The notes: generated by a model not told the origin, from the letters alone. 64,000 bases of DNA from Thalassococcus profundi (GCF_003344785.1 NZ_QPMK01000017.1:45895-109894); one strand, 5' to 3'. Shown: positions 17,647 through 27,553, numbered from the stretch's first letter. Made by a program: numbers and translations.

Positions 17647-17803
17647 GTCGGTTCCTTTCGCGGTTGAGAACGTCTGAGGACAGCCTGCGCCGGGAGTGCT
17701 AAGATTCCGTGAACCCCGGTCGGGGCGGCACCGCTTCCCTTTCCGCGCGAAACCTGTCGCTTTCCGACACCGCGGCGCCCCCGAATCCGCTATCACCCGA
17801 CCC

Positions 17804-18496
17804 ATGTCCCGCGACCTGCGCCTGCATTACGCTCCCGACAACGCCTCCCTGGTGATCCGTCTGGCGTTGCTCGAACGCGGTCTGCCGTTCGAAACGGTTC
17901 TGGTCGACCGGACCAGCCGCGCGCAGGACAGCGAGACCTACCGCAGGATCAACCCTGCCGGCCGCATCCCGGCTCTCGAGACCAATGACGGACCGATCTT
18001 CGAGACCGCGGCGATCCTGCTCTGGCTGTCGGATCGCTTCGGCGGGCTGCTGCCCGCGCCGGACGCGCCGGATCGCGGGGCGGCGCTGTCGTGGCTGTTC
18101 TTCCTGTCGAACACGCTGCACGCCGATCTGCGGCTGATGTTCTATGCCGAGCGCTACACCGCCGATGCCGCGGGCCTGCGCGCAAGCCTGGCACCGCAGG
18201 TCACCCGGTCCCTGAACCTGCTCGACGCGCAGGTCGCGCAAGCCGCGCCGTGGCTGGGCGGCGACGTCCCGTCGCCGCTCGACCTCTACCTCTGCGCCAT
18301 GCTGCGCTGGTGTGCGCTTTATCCCCAAGGTGGCACAGGCTGGTTCCGCCTGGGCGATTTCCCCGGCCTGCGCGCTCTTGCGATCCGCACCGAGGCGCGC
18401 GACAGTGCCCGGATCGCCGCCGCCGCCGAAGGGCTGGGCCCCCGGCCCTTTTCCGCCCCGCAACCTGCAAACCCTCCGGAAGGAAGTGCGCTCTAG
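17804..18496 (+). CDS. Glutathione S-transferase family protein
   Basis: A 230-residue GST-fold protein. The thioredoxin-like N-terminal half (YAPDNASLVIRLALLERGLP, then NPAGRIPALETNDGPIFETAAILLWLSDRF) has the cis-Pro and the Glu-Thr/Ala glutathione-binding turn. The C-terminal half is all-helical. Ser in PDNAS is a plausible catalytic residue. The start at 17804 fits the fold. The stop is immediately followed by the sdaA ATG with no gap, so the two are co-transcribed and probably coupled. Substrate unknown. Confidence 0.85.
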   Translation: MSRDLRLHYAPDNASLVIRLALLERGLPFETVLVDRTSRAQDSETYRRINPAGRIPALETNDGPIFETAAILLWLSDRFGGLLPAPDAPDRGAALSWLFFLSNTLHADLRLMFYAERYTADAAGLRASLAPQVTRSLNLLDAQVAQAAPWLGGDVPSPLDLYLCAMLRWCALYPQGGTGWFRLGDFPGLRALAIRTEARDSARIAAAAEGLGPRPFSAPQPANPPEGSAL

Positions 18497-19870
18497 ATGT
18501 TTCTGTCGGTTTTCGAGATGTTCAAGGTGGGCGTCGGCCCGTCGTCGTCGCACACGATGGGGCCGATGGTCGCCGCCGCGCGGTTCCTTGACGCGATGCG
18601 CGCCGCCCCCTTCAAGCCCGGCGGCGTGCGTGCGTCGCTGCACGGCAGCCTGGCCTTCACCGGTGTCGGCCATGCCACCGACCGCGCCACGATCCTCGGC
18701 CTCGCCGGCTTCGTGCCCGAAACCTACGACAGGGGTGAGGCCGACGCGGAACTGGCGCGGCTGCGCGAGGAAAAGCGCCTGCGCCCAGACGACCTGCCCG
18801 AGTTGCGCTTCGATCCCGAGGCCGACCTTGTTTTCGATTACGAGCGCAAGCTGCCCGGCCATGCCAACGGCATGATCCTGATGGCCACCGACGCGCAGGG
18901 CGACGTATTGCTGCAAGAGACCTATTACTCCGTCGGCGGCGGCTTCGTCCTGACCGAGGCGGAGCTGGCCGCGGGCAAGGACACCGACGACGGACCGCCG
19001 GTGCCGCATCCGTTCAAATCCGCCGCCGAGATGGTCGAGATGTCCGCCGCGACCGGTCTGACCGTGGCCGAGATGAAACGCGCCAACGAGATCTCGCGCG
19101 GCGGGGCGGACCGGCTCGACCGCGGGCTGGCGCGGCTTTGGGACGTGATGAACGGCTGTATCGAGGCGGGGCTGGCCACAGATGGCACCCTGCCCGGAGG
19201 ACTCAGGGTGCGGCGCCGAGCCAAGGCGATCCACGACGCGCTGCAGGCCGAACGCGGCCGCAACCAGAGCGCGCCGCACACGATCAACGACTGGATGTCG
19301 GTCTATGCCATGGCCGTCAACGAGGAGAACGCCGCCGGCGGCCAGGTCGTCACGGCGCCCACCAACGGTGCGGCCGGCGTGGTGCCCGCGACGATCCGCT
19401 ACTACCTGGACCACGTGCCGGGGGCCAGCCGGTCGCGGGTGCCGGAGTTCCTGCTCACCGCCGCGGCGATCGGCGGGCTGGTGAAGTACAACGCCTCCAT
19501 CTCCGGCGCCGAAGCCGGGTGCCAGGCCGAGGTCGGCAGCGCCGCCGCCATGGCCGCCGCCGGGCTGTGCGCCGTGCTGGGCGGGACCACCGCGCAGATC
19601 GAAAACGCCGCCGAGATCGCGCTGGAGCATCACCTGGGCATGACCTGCGACCCGGTGCGCGGGCTGGTGCAGGTGCCCTGCATCGAGCGCAACGGGCTGG
19701 GCGCGATCAAGGCGGTGTCGGCGGCCAGCCTCGCGCTGCGCGGCGACGGGGTGCACCTGGTGCCGCTCGATGCCTGCATCGAGACCATGCGCCAGACCGG
19801 ATCGGACATGTCCGAAAAATACAAGGAAACCTCGCTGGGCGGGCTTGCCGTCAATATTCCCAACTGCTGA
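18497..19870 (+). CDS. sdaA: L-serine ammonia-lyase (iron-sulfur type)
   Basis: A 457-residue single-chain L-serine dehydratase converting serine to pyruvate and ammonia with a [4Fe-4S] cluster. The beta domain begins [23 protein letters not shown], and the alpha domain carries cluster Cys-containing motifs ([38 protein letters not shown]). It ends in the conserved C-terminal Cys (NIPNC) that occupies the active site in family members. Length matches. It starts directly at the GST stop codon. It has no pyridoxal phosphate motif. Confidence 0.95.
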   Translation: MFLSVFEMFKVGVGPSSSHTMGPMVAAARFLDAMRAAPFKPGGVRASLHGSLAFTGVGHATDRATILGLAGFVPETYDRGEADAELARLREEKRLRPDDLPELRFDPEADLVFDYERKLPGHANGMILMATDAQGDVLLQETYYSVGGGFVLTEAELAAGKDTDDGPPVPHPFKSAAEMVEMSAATGLTVAEMKRANEISRGGADRLDRGLARLWDVMNGCIEAGLATDGTLPGGLRVRRRAKAIHDALQAERGRNQSAPHTINDWMSVYAMAVNEENAAGGQVVTAPTNGAAGVVPATIRYYLDHVPGASRSRVPEFLLTAAAIGGLVKYNASISGAEAGCQAEVGSAAAMAAAGLCAVLGGTTAQIENAAEIALEHHLGMTCDPVRGLVQVPCIERNGLGAIKAVSAASLALRGDGVHLVPLDACIETMRQTGSDMSEKYKETSLGGLAVNIPNC

Positions 19871-19955
19871 GCGGGCGCCGCTCGTCCGTGTCTCCGGCGG
19901 GCGCGCTGCCGCTGTGCAAGCCGGCGGCCCGGACGCACCATACCACGGGTGCAAA

Positions 19956-20000
19956 CCGGAATTCTCGAGAATTCCGGACCGGTTTCCTCGAGGAAACCGG
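19956..20000. repeat. Double-palindrome repeat, copy 2
   Basis: Perfect palindromes at 19956-19977 (arm CCGGAATTCTC) and 19979-20000 (arm CCGGTTTCCTC), one base apart, both centred on CTCGAG. It is 85 nt after sdaA. Relative to copy 1, the second arm has changed from TTTTTCTC to GTTTCCTC with matching changes on the other side. Confidence 0.85.
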
Positions 20001-20111
20001 GGCGCCCGCGACGGCCGCCGGACCCCGACCCTGGCTGTGCCCCCGGCCGACAAACGCATAGGCCGCGGGCCACGCTTGCCTTGACAGCCGCTTCTGACTA
20101 GCGTCAGCGCC

Positions 20112-21053
20112 ATGCACAAGGACAATCCCCTTCTCGGCGTCCTCCTGATGTTGGGCTTCTGTGTCGTGGCCCCCATGGGTGACGCGGTGGCCAAGCTGCT
20201 GGGGGACAGGGTGCCCATCGGACAGCTTTTGTTCGTGCGCTTCGGCGTGCAGGCGCTGGTGCTGCTTCCGATCGTCGCCCTGACCGGGCGGATCTGGCGT
20301 ATGCACGGCCGGGTCCTGTGGCTCACGCTGCTGCGCACGCTCCTGCATATCCTCGGCATCGGCATGATGTTCTCCGCCCTGCGGTACCTGCCGCTGGCCG
20401 ATGCCATCGCCATCGCCTTCATCATGCCGTTCCTGATGCTCCTGCTGGGGCATTTCGTGCTGGGCGAAGAAGTGGGGATGCGCCGCATGCTGGCTTGTGC
20501 CGTCGGCTTTGCCGGGACGCTGATGGTCGTGCAGCCTGCCTTTCAGGAGGTCGGCTGGCCGGCCCTGCTGCCGCTCGGTGTGGCGGTGAACTTTTCCATG
20601 TTCATGCTGGTCACGCGCCAGATCGCCCGGGACACCGATCCCATCGGCCTGCAGGCGGTGAGCGGCGTAATGGCCGTGGCGATCATCGCACCGCTGCTGC
20701 TCTTCGTGCCGGATCTCGGCACCGGCGCGCTGACCTGGATCGCGCCGAACGGCACCACCTGGACCCTGCTTCTGTCCATCGGGCTTCTGGGCACGCTGGC
20801 GCACCTGCTGATGACCTGGTCACTGCGCTTTGCACCGGGCGCCACCCTGGCGCCGATGCAGTATCTCGAGATCCCCATCGCCACGGTCATCGGGCTGGTG
20901 GTGTTCGGCGATCTGCCGAACGGCCTGGCCATGGCGGGCATCTGCGTGACGCTGGCGGCCGGGCTTTACATCGTCATGCGCGAGCGGGCCATGATGCGGG
21001 CTGCGACGCCAGCGCCGATCGCACCGGTCCCAGGCAAGACAGCGGCAGAATAA
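20112..21053 (+). CDS. EamA/DMT-family transporter
   Basis: A 313-residue drug/metabolite transporter superfamily member with about ten membrane helices arranged as two EamA repeats. The first ends near residue 145 (DAIAIAFIMPFLMLLLGHFVLGE, with FVLGEEVGMRRMLACAVGFAGTLMV). The second ends near residue 290 (GATLAPMQYLEIPIATVIGLVVFGDLP, a matching EamA end). Substrate cannot be read from sequence; amino-acid or metabolite export is typical. Its 3' end overlaps the opposite-strand thiamine pyrophosphokinase gene by 80 nt. Confidence 0.88.
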   Translation: MHKDNPLLGVLLMLGFCVVAPMGDAVAKLLGDRVPIGQLLFVRFGVQALVLLPIVALTGRIWRMHGRVLWLTLLRTLLHILGIGMMFSALRYLPLADAIAIAFIMPFLMLLLGHFVLGEEVGMRRMLACAVGFAGTLMVVQPAFQEVGWPALLPLGVAVNFSMFMLVTRQIARDTDPIGLQAVSGVMAVAIIAPLLLFVPDLGTGALTWIAPNGTTWTLLLSIGLLGTLAHLLMTWSLRFAPGATLAPMQYLEIPIATVIGLVVFGDLPNGLAMAGICVTLAAGLYIVMRERAMMRAATPAPIAPVPGKTAAE

Positions 21054-21663
21054 GCAGCATCAGCGGCTGATCCGTCGCGATCTCGACCGGCCCGCCGACC
21101 GCTTCGTTCGAGGTGCCGCCGCGCAGCGCCGGGGCGAACTCCAGCCCGTCCAGCGGCCAGCGCAGCCCCGTCGAGCGCCCGGTCACCGGCCCCAGCGGAA
21201 ACAGCGACACCCGCGTCCCTGCGGGCAGGTTCAGCGCCAGCCTTGGCGGGCAGAGCATCACCAGATCTTCCGATCCCAGCAGGATGCAGCGCCGGTCCGC
21301 GTGTCGCGCGAGCACCGTCATCGCCGCCAGCTCGTGATCGACCCGCGCCCCCAGAAACCCGAGCCCGATCACCAGCGGGGCCGAGACATGGCGCAGCGCC
21401 TTGTCGAAATCGGTGCTGTCCTGCTCGGTGATTGGATGCATCCTTGCATCGGGAATCACCGACCGCGCCACCGCCGACACCGAATCCATGTCGCCGATCA
21501 CCGCGTCGGGCTGCACCCCGGCTGCCACTACCGCATCGGCGCCCCCGTCGGCCGCGACGATGGCATTAACCATGCCAAGCCAGGGCAAAATCGCCTCGGG
21601 CTTGTCCAATGCCCCGCCAACCAGCAGTATTGGACCTGAACTGTGCACAATCGGAATTTCCAT
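20974..21663 (-). CDS. Thiamine pyrophosphokinase
   Basis: A 229-residue thiamine diphosphokinase, transferring pyrophosphate from ATP to thiamine. Family motifs are AIVAADGGADAVVAAG, PDAVIGDMDSVS (metal-binding Asp cluster), EQDSTDFDKAL and GFLGARVDHELAAM, followed by the C-terminal beta-sandwich (TGRSTGLRWPLDGLEF; GTSNEA). It overlaps the DMT gene tail-to-tail. No TPP riboswitch-like sequence was noticed upstream. Confidence 0.9.
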   Translation of the reverse strand: MEIPIVHSSGPILLVGGALDKPEAILPWLGMVNAIVAADGGADAVVAAGVQPDAVIGDMDSVSAVARSVIPDARMHPITEQDSTDFDKALRHVSAPLVIGLGFLGARVDHELAAMTVLARHADRRCILLGSEDLVMLCPPRLALNLPAGTRVSLFPLGPVTGRSTGLRWPLDGLEFAPALRGGTSNEAVGGPVEIATDQPLMLLILPLSCLGPVRSALASQPASWPARA

Positions 21664-21800
21664 GCGGGATTAATGGCCCATCGGGAAACCCGACACAATC
21701 TGGTCATGAAATGATACGCTTAACGGCACAGATTCGGTCAGCTTTCGTCAGGGGCCACGGCTAAACACACTGTTGCAAAATATGTGAAAGTGAGCAGCAC

Positions 21801-24458
21801 ATGGTGAGTTCGAGCAAGATTCTCACGGTATCATACGGGACCTTCTCCTGCACCCTGGAGGGATTCGACGAGTCCTTCGATACCATGAAGGCGATCGCAG
21901 AATATTTCCGCGATCTGGCGCAGGACGACCGGTACTTCGGGGCGGAACCGCCGACCCCGGATGCAGAGATGCTGGCCCGCATCGCCGAACGCGAGATCGC
22001 GCGCCGGGTCGAAGCCCGTATGGAGAACGGCCAGTACGTGCTGCGTCCGTCACTGAGCGGCCCTGCCGCCGCCCAGACCGCGCCCGACCGAGCCGCGGCC
22101 GACCAGTCTGCGCCGGTCCCGGCAGCGGCCCCCGCGCCTGCACCGGCTCAAAGCAAGGCCCCCGCCGCAGAGGTCGCACCGGCCCCGCAACCTGCCTCCG
22201 CCGCAGTCCCCGCGCCGCAGGACGACGCGGAGACCGAGACGCCGCAGGCCATGACGGCGCCGACCGCCGCCGAAACGGACGCCCCCGCGAAGGCCGAATC
22301 GCCCGCGAAAACCGACGCCCCTGCACAAGCCGAGGCACCCGCTGAGTCGCGTGTTCCCGTGCAAGCCGCAGTCGCCGCCGCCGAAGGGGCGGCATCCGAA
22401 ACCCGCGCCGACCCGATGGCGCTCGCCCTCGCCGCACAGCGCGCCATGGCCGAAGCCGCGGAAGCCGAAGCCAGATTGGCCGACGCGGAGGACAACAGCG
22501 TCGAAGCGGAAGCCTGGGAGGATTTCGAAGACGACCTTCCCGAGGTTATCGACCCGGCGCAAAGCGCGCCCGTCGCGCCCGCCTCCGACCCCAACAGCGT
22601 GGCGGCAAAGCTGCAGCGCATCCGCGACGTGGTATCGGCCAGCGGCACCCCCGCCGCGGCCTATTCCGAAGACCAGCACGCCGATTTCTTCCTGTCCGAA
22701 ACGGACAGCGCCGATGCTGCGCCGACAGGACTCCCTGCCGCGGCACCCGTTTCCGACGAGGCCGACCCCGAAGAGACGGTCTTTGACGCGCCGGTGTCCG
22801 AGGAACCCTTCGCCGATGACGCGATCGCCGAGGCGGCGCTCGAGGACAACCTCTTTGCCGACACGATCTCTGCCTTCGTGGCGTCGCAGGACGACACCCC
22901 TGCCGAGACGGAGGACGACACCCCCGCGCCGGTCCTGTCGGATGGTGAGCAAATCGCAGAGGACAACAGCGCAGAGGCGTTCGACGACGCGCTCTCCGAT
23001 GCGGAGGCTGAAGACGACGCGGAGGACGTGATGTCCGAAGCGGAAGACGAGAGCGCCGAAGAGGCGCGTGACGCGGCCGCCGAAGACGACGAGGCCGAGG
23101 ACATGCAGGCCGCAACGCCGGCTGCCGGCCCGCGGGCCCGCGTGCTCAAGGTCAAGCGCGCCGATTTCGAGGCCGCGGTGGCCTCCGGCCGGCTCGAAGA
23201 GGTGGCAGAGGACGAGGTCGCGCCGCGCTCCAGCCTGTCGGACGAGGAAGAGGCGGACCTGGCCCGGGAACTGGCCGAAGTCGAAGCCGAACTGGACGAC
23301 GCCTGGGACGACGAGGACGACTGGGACGACGCGGACGACGCCGAAGAGGCCGCCGGCGCCGAATTCGAGGATGCGCCCGCCGCCGAAACGGCCCCCGCCC
23401 CGCGCAGCAACACTGGTCTGCGCCTGCGCCGCGACGCGCCGCCGGTGACCGAACCGCTGCGCCGCGCCCCGGCACCCGTGCTGACCCAGCCCGAAGACGA
23501 TCTCGAGGAGGATGTCGAAGACGTCCGGGACGAGGCGTCGATCCTGACCGCGGCCCGCGACGCGGCGTCGCAGGACAACCTTACGGACGAGGACTGGGAC
23601 GACGAGGACGATCTCGACCGGGCCTTCGACGACGAGGACGAGGACGACGAGGCCTCCGGCTCGCACGAGCGCGACGACGTCGACGAGGCGATCGAGGCCA
23701 TGGCCCGCGAGGGCGCGCGCAAGGCGGTCAAGATGTCCAGCCCGGCCCGCGTCATGCTGACCGAGAACCGGATCGAAGAGGACGACACGTCGGTGTCGCG
23801 CATCCTCGACGAGACCAATACCCAGCTCGAGGAACCCGAAGGCAACCGCCGCCGCTCGGCCATCGCGCATCTGCGTGCCGCCGTCGCCGCCACGCGCGCC
23901 GACCGGATCCTGAGCCGCCGCAAGGACCCCGAGAAGGAGACCGAGCCCTACCGCGCCGATCTGGCCAACGCGGTGCGTCCGCGCCGCCCCGACGCGGCCG
24001 AGGCAGAGCCCCGGTCGGAACGGCCGCAGGTCAAGCCGGCGCCGCTCAAGCTGGTGGCCGAGCAGCGTGTCGATGCCGCCGAGGCCGTCCAGCAGGCTGC
24101 CCCCGCCCCGGTGCGCCCGCGCCGCGTGATCCGCAGCGAAGAGCCGGAGGCCGGCGCCAAGGGCGAGCCGGACGCCGGTTTCGTCGAATTCGCCGAAAGC
24201 ATGGGGGCAACAGAGCTGCCCGAATTGCTGGAAGCCGCCGCCGCCTACATGTCCTTTGTCGAGGGCCGCGACCAGTTCTCGCGCCCGCAGCTGATGACCA
24301 AGGTGCGGCAGGCGGAACTGTCGGAATCGAGCCGCGAGGACCGGCTGCGCAGCTTCGGCCAGCTGCTGCGCGAGGGCAAGATCGAGAAGACCCACGGCGG
24401 GCGCTTCACCGCCTCCGACCGGATCAGCTTCAAGCCCGGCAAACGCGCCGCGGGCTGA
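21801..24458 (+). CDS. Large acidic disordered protein with conserved ends
   Basis: An 885-residue protein with three parts. (1) A conserved N-terminal ~75 residues (MVSSSKILTVSYGTFSCTLE; FDTMKAIAEYFRDLAQDDRY; a helical EREIARRVEARM). (2) A ~650-residue Ala/Glu/Asp-rich low-complexity region with long acidic runs (for example DDAWDDEDDWDDADDAEEAA at about residue 500). (3) A folded C-terminal ~90 residues (EFAESMGATELPELLEAAAA; REDRLRSFGQLLREGKIEKT; GRFTASDRISFKPGKR) that looks like a small winged-helix domain. I recall relatives in Rhodobacterales loosely annotated as chemotaxis CheA, but no histidine-kinase motif is present. Function unknown. A strong terminator follows. Confidence 0.85.
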   Translation: MVSSSKILTVSYGTFSCTLEGFDESFDTMKAIAEYFRDLAQDDRYFGAEPPTPDAEMLARIAEREIARRVEARMENGQYVLRPSLSGPAAAQTAPDRAAADQSAPVPAAAPAPAPAQSKAPAAEVAPAPQPASAAVPAPQDDAETETPQAMTAPTAAETDAPAKAESPAKTDAPAQAEAPAESRVPVQAAVAAAEGAASETRADPMALALAAQRAMAEAAEAEARLADAEDNSVEAEAWEDFEDDLPEVIDPAQSAPVAPASDPNSVAAKLQRIRDVVSASGTPAAAYSEDQHADFFLSETDSADAAPTGLPAAAPVSDEADPEETVFDAPVSEEPFADDAIAEAALEDNLFADTISAFVASQDDTPAETEDDTPAPVLSDGEQIAEDNSAEAFDDALSDAEAEDDAEDVMSEAEDESAEEARDAAAEDDEAEDMQAATPAAGPRARVLKVKRADFEAAVASGRLEEVAEDEVAPRSSLSDEEEADLARELAEVEAELDDAWDDEDDWDDADDAEEAAGAEFEDAPAAETAPAPRSNTGLRLRRDAPPVTEPLRRAPAPVLTQPEDDLEEDVEDVRDEASILTAARDAASQDNLTDEDWDDEDDLDRAFDDEDEDDEASGSHERDDVDEAIEAMAREGARKAVKMSSPARVMLTENRIEEDDTSVSRILDETNTQLEEPEGNRRRSAIAHLRAAVAATRADRILSRRKDPEKETEPYRADLANAVRPRRPDAAEAEPRSERPQVKPAPLKLVAEQRVDAAEAVQQAAPAPVRPRRVIRSEEPEAGAKGEPDAGFVEFAESMGATELPELLEAAAAYMSFVEGRDQFSRPQLMTKVRQAELSESSREDRLRSFGQLLREGKIEKTHGGRFTASDRISFKPGKRAAG

Positions 24459-24482
24459 GACAGGCGATCGGAAGACGCAAAG

Positions 24483-24510
24483 CGGCGGGCCTCCGGGTCC
24501 GCCGTTTTTT
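24483..24510 (+). terminator. Rho-independent terminator
   Basis: A nine-base-pair stem 24483-24504 (CGGCGGGCC paired with GGGTCCGCCG through one G-T pair) with loop TCCG, followed by six T residues at 24505-24510. It is placed 24 nt after the acidic-protein gene. Confidence 0.88.
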
Positions 24511-24529
24511 CTTGTCCGGGCGGTTCCGG

Positions 24530-24593
24530 TTGCCTGCGGCAAACGAGAGACGCTGTCTCTCGTGCTCTCTGGAGGTTTATCGGCAAGATGAAG
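24530..24593. repeat. 64-nt composite hairpin repeat, copy 1
   Basis: The order is: hairpin TTGCC-TGC-GGCAA; hairpin ACGAGAGAC-GCT-GTCTCTCGT (24543-24563); GCTCTCTGGAGG; then the core TTTATCGGCAAGATGAAG. The reverse complement of 49231-49293 matches it at all but two substitutions and one missing G. Confidence 0.88.
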
Positions 24594-24755
24594 CCGCGGG
24601 CGGGCCTTGCCCTGCGGATCTGCCGTCAGATTTGCCGGCTGGCGCGGCGGGTTGGCTTACGGACCATGTGCTTCGGACCGGCCTTTGCCGTAAAAGCCGA
24701 TAGGTCGCACCGGCGATGGTGCTTGTCGGAAAGGCTCGCCGGAATGATGCCGCGG

Positions 24756-24977
24756 TCAGGCCTCGTCCTCGGGCTTCGACTGACCGACGCCGAGGAAGAT
24801 GTATTTGAACGGCAGCGCCCAGAGCACGCCCAGCACGACGTAGACCGCCAGTTCGAGCAGGAGCGGCGGGCGGTCGAAGAGCGCCACCACCGACACCGCC
24901 ACGACGATGTAGAGCGGCAGCCCCACAAGCAGGATCAGGGCCGCGAGGCGGCGGCGGGTTCTGTAGCGCAGGGCCAT
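24756..24977 (-). CDS. DUF2842 small membrane protein
   Basis: A 73-residue protein with a basic head (ALRYRTRRRL) and two membrane helices (LAALILLVGLPLYIVVAVSV and LLLELAVYVVLGVLWALPF), ending in a charged tail SKPEDEA: the DUF2842 pattern seen in alphaproteobacteria. The start at 24977 has GGAG upstream and lies 15 nt after the purA stop, so it is probably co-transcribed with purA. Function unknown. Confidence 0.82.
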   Translation of the reverse strand: MALRYRTRRRLAALILLVGLPLYIVVAVSVVALFDRPPLLLELAVYVVLGVLWALPFKYIFLGVGQSKPEDEA

Positions 24978-24991
24978 GCGGTCTCCGGTCT

Positions 24992-26287
24992 TCAGTCGGC
25001 GAAGGGGTCGGTCACCAGGATCGTGTCTTCGCGCTCGGGTGAGGTGGAGAGTAGCGCCACCGGGCAGCCGATCAACTCCTCGACCCGGCGCACATATTTG
25101 ATCGCCTCCGCTGGCAGGTCGGCCCAGCTGCGCGCGCTTTCGGTCGATTGCGCCCAGCCCGGCATCTCTTCGTAGATCGGCGTGCAACGCGCCTGCTGGT
25201 CGGCGGCGGTGGGCAGGTAGTCCATGCGGGTGCCGTCGAGGTCGTAGCCGACGCAGATCTTCAGCGTCTCGAAGCCGTCGAGCACGTCGAGTTTCGTCAG
25301 CGCAATGCCGTTCACGCCCGATGTGGCGCAGGTCTGGCGCACCAGGGCGGCATCGAACCAGCCGCAGCGGCGCTTGCGCCCGGTCACGGTGCCGAATTCG
25401 CGACCGCGTTCGCCCAGCCGCTGGCCGTCGTCATCGTGCAGTTCGCTCGGGAACGGGCCTTCGCCGACGCGGGTGGTGTAGGCCTTGACGATGCCCAGCA
25501 CGTAGTCGATCGCGCCGGGGCCGAGGCCGACACCGGTTGCCGCCTGCCCGGCGATCACGTTGGAAGAGGTAACGAAGGGATAGGTGCCGAAGTCGATGTC
25601 CAGCAGCGCCCCTTGCGCGCCTTCGAAGAGGATGCGCCTCCCGGCCTTGCGCTGTTCGTTCAGCACCTTCCAGACCGGCGCCGCGAAGGGCAGGACCTGC
25701 GGCGCGATCTCGGTCAGGGCGGCGATCAGCGCGTCGCGGTCGACCGGATCGATGCCCAGCCCGCGGCGCAGCGGGTCGTGGTGCTGCAGCGCGCGGTCCA
25801 CCCGCGCCTCGAGCGTGGCGGCATCGGCAAGGTCCGCCACCCGCACCGACCGGCGGCCGACCTTGTCCTCGTAGGCCGGGCCGATGCCGCGCCCCGTCGT
25901 GCCGATCTTGGTCCCCTTGCTCGCGGCCTCTTCGCGGGCGCGGTCGAGCTCGCCGTGGATCGGCAGGATCAGCGGCGTGTTTTCGGCGACCATCAGCGTG
26001 TCGGGGGTGATCTCGACCCCCTGCTCGCGGATCTGCGCAATCTCCTTGACCAGGTGCCAGGGGTCCAGCACCACGCCATTGCCGATGACGCTGAGCTTGC
26101 CGCCGCGCACCACGCCCGAGGGCAGCGCGTTGAGCTTGTAGACCTTGCCGTCGATCACCAGCGTGTGGCCGGCATTGTGCCCGCCCTGGAAGCGCGCGAT
26201 CACATCCGCCCGCTCGCTGAGCCAGTCGACGATCTTGCCCTTGCCCTCGTCGCCCCATTGCGCGCCCACGACCACCACGTTTGCCAT
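24992..26287 (-). CDS. purA: Adenylosuccinate synthetase
   Basis: A 431-residue enzyme forming adenylosuccinate from IMP, aspartate and GTP in AMP synthesis. Motifs: [18 protein letters not shown] (phosphate loop and catalytic Asp), [13 protein letters not shown] (catalytic His), [34 protein letters not shown] and [12 protein letters not shown]. Full length and normal. Followed by the DUF2842 gene in the same direction. Confidence 0.97.
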   Translation of the reverse strand: MANVVVVGAQWGDEGKGKIVDWLSERADVIARFQGGHNAGHTLVIDGKVYKLNALPSGVVRGGKLSVIGNGVVLDPWHLVKEIAQIREQGVEITPDTLMVAENTPLILPIHGELDRAREEAASKGTKIGTTGRGIGPAYEDKVGRRSVRVADLADAATLEARVDRALQHHDPLRRGLGIDPVDRDALIAALTEIAPQVLPFAAPVWKVLNEQRKAGRRILFEGAQGALLDIDFGTYPFVTSSNVIAGQAATGVGLGPGAIDYVLGIVKAYTTRVGEGPFPSELHDDDGQRLGERGREFGTVTGRKRRCGWFDAALVRQTCATSGVNGIALTKLDVLDGFETLKICVGYDLDGTRMDYLPTAADQQARCTPIYEEMPGWAQSTESARSWADLPAEAIKYVRRVEELIGCPVALLSTSPEREDTILVTDPFAD

Positions 26288-26433
26288 GTCATCCGACCTT
26301 TTCGCATTCCGGTTTCAAACCGTGCATTGCTTATCGGAGCGGCGCGGCCAGTGAAACCACGAATTTGCGCCGGCACTGGACAGCGCGGCCCGGCTCGGGT
26401 CATTTGGCGCGACAGAGGACAAAGGAGAGCGGC

Positions 26434-26829
26434 ATGGGATTTCTGCTGCGCTGGGTCTGCGCGCTGGTTCTGGTGACGGCGACCTACAACCCGACCGATC
26501 TGAACTATGTGCGCTGGGTGCGCCAGACCTACCCGGACCAGCTGCCGCTGATGGTGCTGCTGGGGCTGCTGCTGGCGATCGGCTACATCATTTACCTGCG
26601 TGCGACGCTGCGGTCGATCGGGGCGCTGGGGATGGTCCTGATCCTCGCCGTGGTGGCGGCGCTGATCTGGGTGCTGATCGACTACGGCCTGCTGGATCTG
26701 ACGAATCGCGCGCTGACGCAATGGATCGGCATCGTCGCGCTGTCGCTGGTGCTGGGCATCGGCCTGAGCTGGAGCATCATCCGCCGCAAGCTGTCCGGCC
26801 AGGCGGATGTGGACGACGTGGACGAATGA
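26434..26829 (+). CDS. Four-helix membrane protein (DUF6524-like)
   Basis: A 131-residue membrane protein starting MGFLLRWVCALVLVTATYNP with AAAGGAGA ribosome site upstream. It has four hydrophobic helices (FLLRWVCALVLV; LPLMVLLGLLLAIGYIIYL; LGMVLILAVVAALIWVLI; WIGIVALSLVLGIGLSWSI) and an acidic tail DVDDVDE. The TYNP motif after the first helix matches a small family I tentatively recall as DUF6524. It diverges from purA. Function unknown. Confidence 0.78.
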   Translation: MGFLLRWVCALVLVTATYNPTDLNYVRWVRQTYPDQLPLMVLLGLLLAIGYIIYLRATLRSIGALGMVLILAVVAALIWVLIDYGLLDLTNRALTQWIGIVALSLVLGIGLSWSIIRRKLSGQADVDDVDE

Positions 26830-26921
26830 CGCTGTCCACAACCTTTCCCTGCCAGCGCCGCATTTGACGCAATTTGCCGACCTATCCTTCGAACAAGCCG
26901 ACACGAGACGGAGCTTGCGCT

Positions 26922-27431
26922 ATGAACAGACTTGCTGGATGGGGCCTGAGCGGCCTAGGGACGGCCTTCCTGGTCATATTCGCGCAGCGCTTCCTGGCCA
27001 ACTACGCGACGTTCTGGAATGACGTCAACGGCTTCGGCTGGGCCGTTGGCATCACACTCTTTAAGTGGCGCAGCCTGCTGGTTCTGGGGCTGTTTTTCGG
27101 GCTACTCGGGGCGGCGCTTTTGACCCGACCACGGCAGCGGGCCGCCCCGGGCTGGCGGCGGGACCTGTCGCTGACCTTGCGCGTCGTGGCCGGTCTGGCG
27201 CTGGCGATCCCGCTCTTTGATGCGCTGAAAGAAGCCTATGGTTTCGTGCGGATCACGCTGCAGTATAAAGGCGACCTGACGAACCTCTTCTACATCCTGT
27301 ATCCGGAACTTTTCGTCGCCTGCCTTGCCCCGCTGGCGCTTTGGATCGCGGCGAACCTCTTGCTCTGGCGCCGCACGCCCGGTACCTGGCGGATCGGCAA
27401 CCCGCCGCCCGCGCCCGACAAAGGGGCGTAG
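26922..27431 (+). CDS. Uncharacterised multi-helix membrane protein
   Basis: A 169-residue protein with about four membrane helices (GWGLSGLGTAFLVIFAQRF; SLLVLGLFFGLLGAALL; LTLRVVAGLALAIPLFDAL; LFVACLAPLALWIAANLLL) and a Pro-rich C-terminus. The start at 26922 follows ACGGAGC by about 9 nt. It lies 92 bp after the previous membrane gene and before secG, all on the same strand. No known family recognised. Confidence 0.65.
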   Translation: MNRLAGWGLSGLGTAFLVIFAQRFLANYATFWNDVNGFGWAVGITLFKWRSLLVLGLFFGLLGAALLTRPRQRAAPGWRRDLSLTLRVVAGLALAIPLFDALKEAYGFVRITLQYKGDLTNLFYILYPELFVACLAPLALWIAANLLLWRRTPGTWRIGNPPPAPDKGA

Positions 27432-27553
27432 AGGCGGGGGCGACGGCTGGCGCGCGTCACCTGCGTACCCATCCCGCAGTGCAGAAGGCGGGTTGCGGGA
27501 CGCACCGGATTTGCATAGATACCCCGCGAACAAGAGCGCAGGTCATCCCGTCC

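Noticed and set aside
17699-20488. 929-codon minus-strand frame over GST and sdaA
   Set aside because: It runs opposite two clear genes and a repeat, with His/Arg/Gly-rich shadow composition.
22050-24542. 830-codon minus-strand frame opposite the acidic protein
   Set aside because: It is a Gly/Arg/Val-rich shadow of an Ala/Asp/Glu-rich gene; no ribosome site or known motif.
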